From: Candidatus Symbiothrix sp.
GTDB lineage: Bacteria > Bacteroidota > Bacteroidia > Bacteroidales > Azobacteroidaceae
NCBI GenBank assembly: GCA_031270525.1
Contig: JAISXN010000072.1
Location: 1-10,051, forward strand
Length of the DNA stretch: 10,051 nt
Direction of reading: 5' to 3'
The notes beneath the pieces are model-generated. The model searched no databases. It was not told the DNA's origin and was given only the letters and a program-made list of their open reading frames with translations. The translations under genes were made by a program, and so were the position numbers. Position 1 is the first letter of the stretch. The number at the start of each line of letters is the position of its first letter. Below are positions 1-6,660 of the stretch, piece after piece.

Positions 1-2687
1 AAATCGTAATCCGTTCGGAAACCGAAAAAGAAGTTTCGCGTTTGCTGGCCATTGCCGACCGGCTAAATGTGCCGGTTACTTTTCGCGCCGCCGGAACAAG
101 TTTGTCGGGACAAGCCGTCAGCGAATCCGTGTTGGTTGTCGCCGGTAAAAACTGGGAAAAATACACGATAGCTCCCGACGCCCGATCCATTACCTTACAA
201 CCGGGAATTATCGGCGAACGGGTCAACGAAATCCTGAAACCTTACGGCCGCAAATTTACGCCCGACCCGGCTTCGGTGAAGAGCGCCATGGTCGGCGGAA
301 TCGTCATGAACAATGCTTCGGGGATGAATTGCGGTACGCACGCCAACAGCGATAAGACCTTGTTGGCGGCCCGGATTGTTTTTGCCGACGGCACGGTGTT
401 GGATACTGCCGACGCGGAAAGCCGGGAGTTATTCATTCAAAAGAAGCCCGCTTTTATCAAAGAAATAGAAAACCTTCGCGACAAAGTGCATAACAACCCG
501 GAATTAGTGAAACGCATCCGCCGTAAATATTCTATCAAAAATGTGATGGGATTGAATATCGCGCCCTTTGTCGAACATCACGATCCTTTCGATATTTTGC
601 TTCATCTCTTGGTCGGTTCGGAAGGAACGCTGGCGTTTATTTCTGAAGTAACGATGCAAACCGGATACGATTTTCCATACAAAGCCAGCGCCATGCTTTA
701 TTTCAACGACATAAAAGAAGCCTGTCGCGCGGTAGTAGCTATGAAGAAACTGAAAAATGCCGAAGGCGATTGGATTGTCAAAGGCGCCGAACTGCTGGAT
801 TGGAAATCGCTGAAATCCGTCAACGACCCCACAGGCGAGGGTCTGACCGCCGTTTTAACGGAAACCATGGCGTCCACCGAACAGGCATTGGAACAAAATA
901 TCGCTCGGATAACGGAAGCGCTGCAAACTTTCAAAACCTGTATCCCGGTGCGTTTTACCGGCAAAGCCGAAGAATATTCCAAGTATTGGGCGATACGTTC
1001 CGGTATTTTTCCGTCTGTCGGCGGAACGCGCAAACCCGGCACTACCACCTTGATTGAAGACGTGGCTTTTCCTATCGAAGATTTACCGGAGGCTACCGCC
1101 GGTTTGCAGGAATTGTTGGCCGGACACGGTTACGGCGACGCCTGTATTTACGGTCACGCCTTGGAAGGCAATTACCATTTCATTATCAATCAGTCGTTCG
1201 ACACGCCGGAAGAAGTAGCCCGCTACGAAGCCCTGATGAACGATGTCGTGCATTTGGTCGTGGATAAATACGACGGCTCCCTGAAAGCGGAACACGGTAC
1301 GGGACGGAATATGGCGCCTTTCGTTGAATACGAATGGGGTAAGGAGGCTTTTGAAATAATGAAAGCCGTCAAAAAACTATTCGATCCCAAAGGGATATTG
1401 AATCCGGGCGTGATTTTCAACGAAGACCCGCGCTGTCATCTTAAAAATTTCAAACCCTTGCCCTTGACCCATCCGAAAGTCGATAAATGTATCGAATGTG
1501 GCTTTTGCGAAGTCAACTGTCTGACCTGCGGTTTTACACTTTCGTCGCGGCAACGCATTGTTTTGCAACGGGAAATCACCCGTTTGAAAACTTCCGGCGA
1601 AAATCCCGGACAGTTGCGGACTTTACAAAAACAATACCGTTACCCCGGCAACCAAACCTGCGCAGGCGACGGGCTTTGTTCCATGTCCTGTCCGATGGGT
1701 ATCAATACCGGCGATTTGACGCACGACATTCGTCAGGCGGAGTTTTCCGAAGGAAGCGCCGGATATGCAGTCGGGGAATGGACGGCGAAACATCTTTCGA
1801 CCGTTAAAAGCGTTTTGCGCCCGGCGCTCACAATGCTTAATGCCGCTCATACGGTAACAGGAACCCGGTTGATGACTTTCCTGGCAAAGACCGCGAACCA
1901 ATTCCTGCATCTGCCGCTTTGGACGCCGGCTATGCCGAAGTCTTTTGAAGTAAAGCCCATAAACTCCGTCCGCAATGATGGAAGCAATAATAAAGTCGTC
2001 TATTTCCCTTCCTGCATCAACCAAACCATGGGCTTACCGAAAAATTCACCGGAAAAACAACCCTTAATCAACGAGATGATTGTTTTATTGCAAAAAGCCG
2101 GCTATGAAGTGATTTTCCCGAAAGATATGGATAATCTTTGTTGCGGAACAATATGGGAAAGCAAAGGGATGCCGGATATCGCCGACCTGAAATCAGCCGA
2201 ATTGGAAGCGGCTTTGTACGAAGCAAGCGAACAGGGGAAATATCCGGTCTTGTGCGACCAAAGTCCCTGTTTATACCGGATGCGGCACACAATTCAAAGG
2301 ATGAAACTCTACGAACCGGTGGAATTTATCACCGCTTTCCTGCTCGACAAACTGGAATTTGTACGGACAGATGCGCCGGTAGCGCTTCACATCGCTTGTT
2401 CCATGCGGAAAATGGGCTTGGGCAATCCGGTTATTGACTTGGTCAAACGTTGTTCGACGAATGTGTTTGTACCGGAAGAAGTCGGCTGTTGCGGCTTTGC
2501 GGGAGATAAAGGTTTTACGCATCCCGAAGTGAATGCATACGCCTTGCGTAAATTGCGTCCGCAAATTGAGAAAGCCGGTGTTGCTAAAGGGTATTGCAAT
2601 AGCCGGACTTGCGAAATCGGGCTGACTACTCATTCGGGAATATCCTATCAATCCATTGTTTATTTGGTAAATCAATGTACGAAATAA
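1..2687 (+). CDS. FAD/Fe-S D-lactate dehydrogenase-type oxidoreductase, 5' partial
   Basis: The frame is open to the left edge (first whole codon at 3), so the start and probably some 50 residues are missing; the TTG at 42 is internal. Residues below count from that TTG. Domains in order: an FAD-binding domain with the GTSLSGQA motif (18-25) and GSEGT (192-196); an FAD-oxidase C-terminal domain with H372 and H379 in an HxxxGNxH motif and EHGTG (417-421), matching the metal-ligand His, His and Glu of D-2-hydroxyglutarate dehydrogenases; a ferredoxin-like region with C483, C486, C489, C493 and then C540, C546, C550; and two cysteine-rich domains with CCG at 700 and 816. This order is that of the roughly 930-residue bacterial Dld-II-type D-lactate dehydrogenases, which oxidise D-lactate to pyruvate and feed the respiratory chain. 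D-2-hydroxyglutarate or glycolate as substrate cannot be excluded. All cluster cysteines seen are intact. The MurNAc-salvage-like genes directly downstream favour D-lactate. Confidence 0.9.
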   Translation, partial: IVIRSETEKEVSRLLAIADRLNVPVTFRAAGTSLSGQAVSESVLVVAGKNWEKYTIAPDARSITLQPGIIGERVNEILKPYGRKFTPDPASVKSAMVGGIVMNNASGMNCGTHANSDKTLLAARIVFADGTVLDTADAESRELFIQKKPAFIKEIENLRDKVHNNPELVKRIRRKYSIKNVMGLNIAPFVEHHDPFDILLHLLVGSEGTLAFISEVTMQTGYDFPYKASAMLYFNDIKEACRAVVAMKKLKNAEGDWIVKGAELLDWKSLKSVNDPTGEGLTAVLTETMASTEQALEQNIARITEALQTFKTCIPVRFTGKAEEYSKYWAIRSGIFPSVGGTRKPGTTTLIEDVAFPIEDLPEATAGLQELLAGHGYGDACIYGHALEGNYHFIINQSFDTPEEVARYEALMNDVVHLVVDKYDGSLKAEHGTGRNMAPFVEYEWGKEAFEIMKAVKKLFDPKGILNPGVIFNEDPRCHLKNFKPLPLTHPKVDKCIECGFCEVNCLTCGFTLSSRQRIVLQREITRLKTSGENPGQLRTLQKQYRYPGNQTCAGDGLCSMSCPMGINTGDLTHDIRQAEFSEGSAGYAVGEWTAKHLSTVKSVLRPALTMLNAAHTVTGTRLMTFLAKTANQFLHLPLWTPAMPKSFEVKPINSVRNDGSNNKVVYFPSCINQTMGLPKNSPEKQPLINEMIVLLQKAGYEVIFPKDMDNLCCGTIWESKGMPDIADLKSAELEAALYEASEQGKYPVLCDQSPCLYRMRHTIQRMKLYEPVEFITAFLLDKLEFVRTDAPVALHIACSMRKMGLGNPVIDLVKRCSTNVFVPEEVGCCGFAGDKGFTHPEVNAYALRKLRPQIEKAGVAKGYCNSRTCEIGLTTHSGISYQSIVYLVNQCTK

Positions 2688-2688
2688 G

Positions 2689-3849
2689 ATGAAAACAACC
2701 AATCAACGCTTACTCGCCCTCGATATCCTTCGGGGAATTACCATCGCCGGAATGATTTTGGTAAACAATCCCGGCAGTTGGGGAAGTATTTACGCTCCGC
2801 TGGCTCATGCCCCTTGGAACGGCCTGACGCCTACCGATTTGGTTTTCCCCTTCTTCATGTTTATCATGGGTATTTCCACTTATATTTCGCTGAAGAAATA
2901 CCATTTCGAATGGAGCAACGCAACGGCATGGAAAATCGTTAAGCGGACAGTGGTTATCTTTGCCATTGGTTTGGGAATCGCCTGGTTTTCACTGTTTTGC
3001 CGTACGTGGAATTCATTTTCCGGTGAAGAAATATCATTCTGGTCGCGGTTGGGACAATCGGCGTGGACATTCGACCATATCCGTATTTTGGGTGTTATGC
3101 AACGCTTGGCGCTCTGCTACGGCGCTACGGCTTTGGTTGCTATCCTGTTAAAACACAAATACATTCCTTATCTCATTGCAGGCTTGTTGTTGGGTTATTT
3201 TTTCATTTTACTGTTCGGAAACGGATTTGAATACAACGAAAGCAATATCCTTTCAATCGTTGACCGCGCCGTTTTGGGCTTTAACCATATATATAAGGAT
3301 AACGGAATCGAACCGGAAGGCTTATTGAGTACCATTCCGGCCATCGCCCACGTACTCGTCGGGTTTTGCTGCGGAAAAAGTTTGATGGAAACCAAAGACA
3401 TAAACGAAAAAATACAACGTTTGTTCCTGACAGGTACGATACTGACTTTTTCAGGTTTTTTATTGAATTACGGTTGTCCGATTAATAAAAAAATCTGGTC
3501 GCCGACTTTTGTATTAGCCACTTGCGGATTGGCTTCCGGCTTTCTGGCCCTGTTGATTTGGATTATTGACGTTAAAGACAAAAAAGCATGGAGCCGGTTT
3601 TTTGAATCTTTCGGTATAAATCCCTTGTTTATGTATGTTACAGGAGCAGTATTCAGTATTTTGACGGGCAATATCCGGTTTGCCTGCGGTGAAAAAACGC
3701 TTAGTTTACATGGGTATGCCTACGGCAAAGTATTGCAGCCTTTGTTGGGCGATTACTTAGGCTCGTTGGCATACGCCCTTTTATTTGTATCGCTTGTATG
3801 GGCGGTAGGTTACATTTTGTATAAAAAGAAAATATATATTAAGATATGA
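2689..3849 (+). CDS. murT: MurT/NagX-like polytopic membrane protein (COG4299, DUF5009)
   Basis: A 386-residue inner-membrane protein with about ten hydrophobic segments (for example 8-27, 47-68, 84-104 and 131-153, and a last one just before the lysine-rich C-terminus). It has the family signatures LDILRG (11-16), HAPWNGLTPTDLVFPFFMF (40-58) and RILGVMQRLALCYG (132-145). The family includes human lysosomal heparan-alpha-glucosaminide N-acetyltransferase (HGSNAT); H40 sits where HGSNAT has its acetyl-carrying histidine. In Tannerella forsythia a membrane protein encoded beside a sugar kinase was reported as a MurNAc transporter (MurT) that worked only together with that kinase. From memory it belongs to this family, and the pairing here matches. 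Inferred role: movement of MurNAc or a related amino sugar across the inner membrane. Alternative: acetylation of amino sugars. Its ATG is one base after the preceding stop and it overlaps the kinase by 4 bp, so all three genes are probably co-transcribed. No Shine-Dalgarno sequence is visible. Family assignment is firm; the transport role is inferred. Confidence 0.85.
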   Translation: MKTTNQRLLALDILRGITIAGMILVNNPGSWGSIYAPLAHAPWNGLTPTDLVFPFFMFIMGISTYISLKKYHFEWSNATAWKIVKRTVVIFAIGLGIAWFSLFCRTWNSFSGEEISFWSRLGQSAWTFDHIRILGVMQRLALCYGATALVAILLKHKYIPYLIAGLLLGYFFILLFGNGFEYNESNILSIVDRAVLGFNHIYKDNGIEPEGLLSTIPAIAHVLVGFCCGKSLMETKDINEKIQRLFLTGTILTFSGFLLNYGCPINKKIWSPTFVLATCGLASGFLALLIWIIDVKDKKAWSRFFESFGINPLFMYVTGAVFSILTGNIRFACGEKTLSLHGYAYGKVLQPLLGDYLGSLAYALLFVSLVWAVGYILYKKKIYIKI

Positions 3850-4685
3850 TTTTAATAGCGGATGGCGGTTCTACGAAAACCGAATGGTGCGTGGCGGAAA
3901 ATGGAAAACAGGCGCAACGCATCATCACAAAAGGAATGAATCCCTACTTCCAGTCGGAAGAGGAAATTAGCGGTGAAATCCAATCGGCCTTGTTGCCGGA
4001 GTTACAAACTGCGACTTTCGACGCCGTGTATTTTTACGGCGCCGGATGCTTGCCCGAAAAAATCCCAATCGTGCAGCGGGCGCTCGGCAAACATCTGCCT
4101 GCTGAAACAATAGCGGTTAATTCCGATATGCTGGCGGCGGCTCGCGGGTTAAGCGGACGGAAACCGGGAATTGTCTGTATTCTTGGCACCGGCTCCAATT
4201 CCTGTTTTTACGATGGGGAAAAAGTGGCCGGCAATGTGTCGCCTTTGGGATTTATTTTGGGCGATGAGGGAAGCGGCGCCGTACTCGGTAAATTGTTGGT
4301 CGGCGACCTGCTGAAAAACCAGTTGCCCGCCGGATTGAAAGAAAAATTCCTCAAACAGTTCGATTTGACGCCCGGTATGATTATCGAGCGGGTCTATCGT
4401 CAGCCCTTCCCCAACCGGTTTCTGGCAAGCCTTTCGCCTTTCCTGGCGCAAAATATAGATATTCCGGAAATCCGCGCTTTAACGCTGAATGCTTTTAAGG
4501 CTTTCCTGAACAGGAATGTAAAACAATATGATTATCAACAGTATAAAGTGCATTTCGTGGGTTCGGTGGCTTATTATTATAAGGAGATACTGGAAGAAGC
4601 TATCCGCGACTGCGGAATGCAATTGGGGAATATTATGCAGGCTCCTATGGAGGGGTTGGTTTTATATCACTTCATTGCGGAGTAA
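3846..4685 (+). CDS. murK: BadF/BadG-family N-acetylated amino-sugar kinase (MurK/NagK-like)
   Basis: A 279-residue cytoplasmic ATP-dependent sugar kinase of the BadF/BadG/BcrA/BcrD (N-acetylglucosamine kinase) branch of the actin/hexokinase fold. Visible motifs are the N-terminal phosphate loop DGGSTKTEW (6-14), GTGSNS (114-119) and the GDEGSG motif (139-144) typical of NAGK and MurK enzymes. Its length is normal for bacterial members. It should phosphorylate GlcNAc and/or MurNAc at O6, trapping the sugar for MurQ and NagA/NagB. The ATG lies inside the stop region of the upstream membrane-protein gene (ATGA overlap), which suggests translational coupling. This agrees with the Tannerella report that transporter and kinase are needed together. 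Whether MurNAc or GlcNAc is the main substrate cannot be read from the sequence. No murQ etherase follows; the next gene is convergent. Confidence 0.88.
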   Translation: MILIADGGSTKTEWCVAENGKQAQRIITKGMNPYFQSEEEISGEIQSALLPELQTATFDAVYFYGAGCLPEKIPIVQRALGKHLPAETIAVNSDMLAAARGLSGRKPGIVCILGTGSNSCFYDGEKVAGNVSPLGFILGDEGSGAVLGKLLVGDLLKNQLPAGLKEKFLKQFDLTPGMIIERVYRQPFPNRFLASLSPFLAQNIDIPEIRALTLNAFKAFLNRNVKQYDYQQYKVHFVGSVAYYYKEILEEAIRDCGMQLGNIMQAPMEGLVLYHFIAE

Positions 4686-4743
4686 CCTTAAATTTGCAGG
4701 GAAAAAAAATTCTGATGTTAAATTCCGCTAAAAATATATTCAA

Positions 4744-4779
4744 TCCTTAAAGTCTTTAAAGTCCTTAAAGTCCTTAAAG
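4744..4779. repeat. 9-bp tandem repeat, four copies
   Basis: Four head-to-tail copies of TCCTTAAAG occupy 36 bp; the second copy carries one C-to-T change (TCTTTAAAG). The array lies between the kinase stop and the terminator hairpin, outside any gene. The units are nearly self-complementary (TTAAA/TTTAA cores), so the array can pair weakly with itself. Function is unknown; slipped-strand copy-number variation is possible. Confidence 0.9.
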
Positions 4780-4823
4780 TGACCGGCAGGATTAAATACA
4801 TTGAAAAAGGCAATAGCGCCCCC

Positions 4824-4864
4824 AAAAAAAAATTGCCCGAAAACACTTCCGGGTTTTCGGGCAA
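4824..4864 (-). terminator. Intrinsic terminator of the SusC/SusD operon
   Basis: The arms TTGCCCGAAAAC (4833-4844) and GTTTTCGGGCAA (4853-4864) are a perfect 12-bp inverted repeat around an 8-base loop. On the minus strand the stem is followed at once by nine T residues (the A run at 4824-4832), the classic Rho-independent arrangement. It begins 19 bases past the SusD-like stop codon. Read on the plus strand, the hairpin is followed only by TCTTTA, so termination of the convergent sugar-salvage operon there would be weaker. No other plus-strand terminator is visible between 4686 and 4832. Confidence 0.92.
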
Positions 4865-4883
4865 TCTTTATAACTGTAACCTG

Positions 4884-6641
4884 TTACTTAATATAACCGT
4901 AATACTCCTCGTCGGTTGCGCAATCCCACCACACGGGATAAGACCTGATGTCATCCGACAAAGCCCGTTTGTGCGATGCTGCAAGATTCGCATTGTTGTA
5001 GTTAAATTCATGCGAAACATAACCCAAACGGCGATACTGTTTGCCTGCGGGAATCCACTTGAGGTCGACAAATGCGGTAGCATGTTCGTAAGGTTCCGCC
5101 CAGCCGGGATAGGCTCCCGGAGCAACGCCTCCCGCCAGACCATAGTCCAAACGGCGCATATCGTTCCAGTTCTGGTTGGAGAACGAGAGGGCGATGAATT
5201 TCTGGGTCATGATTTTACCCAGAGTCAAATCGTTGCTCGTTCCTATTGCTGCAGAACTGAGGTAAGCATCTCTATCGGAAGCCGGTATTTTTGTTTTCGA
5301 AATATTCGGGTCGGAATCAACCAAGTTTTCGTTCAACAAATCAATGTGCGCCTTAATGCCTTCCTTGTATGCTGTGTATGCTCCCGCTTTATCACCTTTC
5401 CGGAACAAGACTTCTGCTTTGATAAAACACATTTCCGGATAGCACAGGAGATGTGTGGGCGCGTCGGAACGGGCGTAAAAAGTTCCCGTATTCAGTATGA
5501 CGCCGTCTTCTGCAACGTCGCGGTAATTAGGGCTGTGAATTCCCTTGGTTTGCAATGAAACAACCGTAGAATCCTGCGTAGCGGTAACTGTCCATGTTTT
5601 AGTTTGCGCATTATACGTACCGGGGCTTCTAAAATTCGTGCCGACACGGATATTGGATTGCATATCAACGCCAACTGTGCGGAACCACTCCGTACCGCCT
5701 TTGAATTGCGTGGAAGGTATTAGTTTGTCGGCGCGGGGATCGACGATGCCCTTGCTGTCGAAATTGGTCAGTATATCTGCATACCATTTGGTAACGTAAT
5801 AAACTCGACTCCAATTCATCACCCAAATGTATGTGTAATTGGTTTTAACGTCGTCGCCCCACAAATGGTCGGCTTGAGCGACAACGGCATTTTCGTGTTT
5901 TATAACCGTATTGTCGGCATTGCTTTTCGGAGCGTTTTCAAGCGCCGCCAGAATAGCATCCGGATTATAAAGGTCGGTTTTCTTTGACAGGTTGTTCAAG
6001 TAGCGGGCTTTCATACCATAAGCAAGTTTGATCCATTTATTTATGTCGCCGCCGTTCCATACGTCGCCATCGGATAAAGGAGTCGCTCCCGATTCTTGTG
6101 TTTTCTTAAAAAACTCAATGGCTGCATCTATTTCCGCCAAAACTCCGTTAAAAATAGTTTTACCGTCGTCGTAAATCGGATTGATTTCCGCCGTCAGGGC
6201 ATTTACATAAGGCATTTCTCCATATACGTCCGACATCACCATAAAACCCATGGCGCGAAATAGTTTCACCAGACCCATATAGTGATAAGCCCCTTCTTTT
6301 TCTGCCATTGCATATACGTCGGGCAGGGTTCCGCCCAGGCCTACAAAAAAGGCCTGGTAGGGATAGGTACTTGCCGTGTTGTTGGTAGCCGACCATTCCG
6401 CCAGCGAACCATAGCGATCGCCGCGGTTGGACAATGTAATTTGTTGATTAATCAAAGCGGCAAAAACGCCGGTCGTTTGATGCGTATGTCCCATCCAGAA
6501 CTCTATGGCAGGTATGCGGGAAGCCACATTTCCCGAAGTACTGGTTGGAGTATCCGGGTCGACATTGATGTCGAGGTCCATACATGAAACGGCCGTAAAA
6601 GCCATCCATGCGATTATTAATAATTTATTTATTCGTTTCAT
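4884..6641 (-). CDS. SusD/RagB-like outer-membrane substrate-binding lipoprotein
   Basis: A 585-residue surface lipoprotein that would act as the ligand-capturing lid over the SusC-like barrel encoded just upstream. The N-terminus is a lipoprotein signal peptide (MKRINKLLIIAWMAFTAVSC) with the lipidated cysteine at residue 20. Acidic residues follow it (CMDLDINVDPD), which fits the acidic export signal of Bacteroidota surface lipoproteins. Conserved SusD-family features near the C-terminus are NQNWNDMRRLDYG, then RRLGYVSHEFNYNNANL. The sequence looks closest to the SusD-like_2 subgroup (PF12771) rather than classical starch-binding SusD. The start lies 19 bp after the SusC stop, so the two are one transcriptional unit, closed by the terminator just past the stop. 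No SusE/F-like protein or enzyme follows, so the ligand (glycan, glycopeptide or peptide) cannot be named. Confidence 0.95.
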   Translation of the reverse strand: MKRINKLLIIAWMAFTAVSCMDLDINVDPDTPTSTSGNVASRIPAIEFWMGHTHQTTGVFAALINQQITLSNRGDRYGSLAEWSATNNTASTYPYQAFFVGLGGTLPDVYAMAEKEGAYHYMGLVKLFRAMGFMVMSDVYGEMPYVNALTAEINPIYDDGKTIFNGVLAEIDAAIEFFKKTQESGATPLSDGDVWNGGDINKWIKLAYGMKARYLNNLSKKTDLYNPDAILAALENAPKSNADNTVIKHENAVVAQADHLWGDDVKTNYTYIWVMNWSRVYYVTKWYADILTNFDSKGIVDPRADKLIPSTQFKGGTEWFRTVGVDMQSNIRVGTNFRSPGTYNAQTKTWTVTATQDSTVVSLQTKGIHSPNYRDVAEDGVILNTGTFYARSDAPTHLLCYPEMCFIKAEVLFRKGDKAGAYTAYKEGIKAHIDLLNENLVDSDPNISKTKIPASDRDAYLSSAAIGTSNDLTLGKIMTQKFIALSFSNQNWNDMRRLDYGLAGGVAPGAYPGWAEPYEHATAFVDLKWIPAGKQYRRLGYVSHEFNYNNANLAASHKRALSDDIRSYPVWWDCATDEEYYGYIK

Positions 6642-6660
6642 AATATATTCTTTTTAATCG

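Noticed and set aside
42..44. TTG as the start of the dehydrogenase
   Set aside because: The frame stays open to the left edge and the upstream codons read as family-like sequence (IVIRSETEKEV), so the gene begins outside the window.
2271..2702. A 143-codon minus-strand frame
   Set aside because: It is antisense to the C-terminal cysteine-rich domain of the dehydrogenase and spans the gene junction; no recognisable protein features.
4833..4864. The inverted repeat as an operator, riboswitch or mobile-element end
   Set aside because: Its position just past a stop codon and the nine-base T tract on the minus strand are fully explained by an intrinsic terminator.
4779..5558. A 259-codon open frame on the plus strand
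   Set aside because: It is antisense to the SusD-like gene, starts with GTG in the tandem repeat and reads through the terminator hairpin; its product has no recognisable domain.
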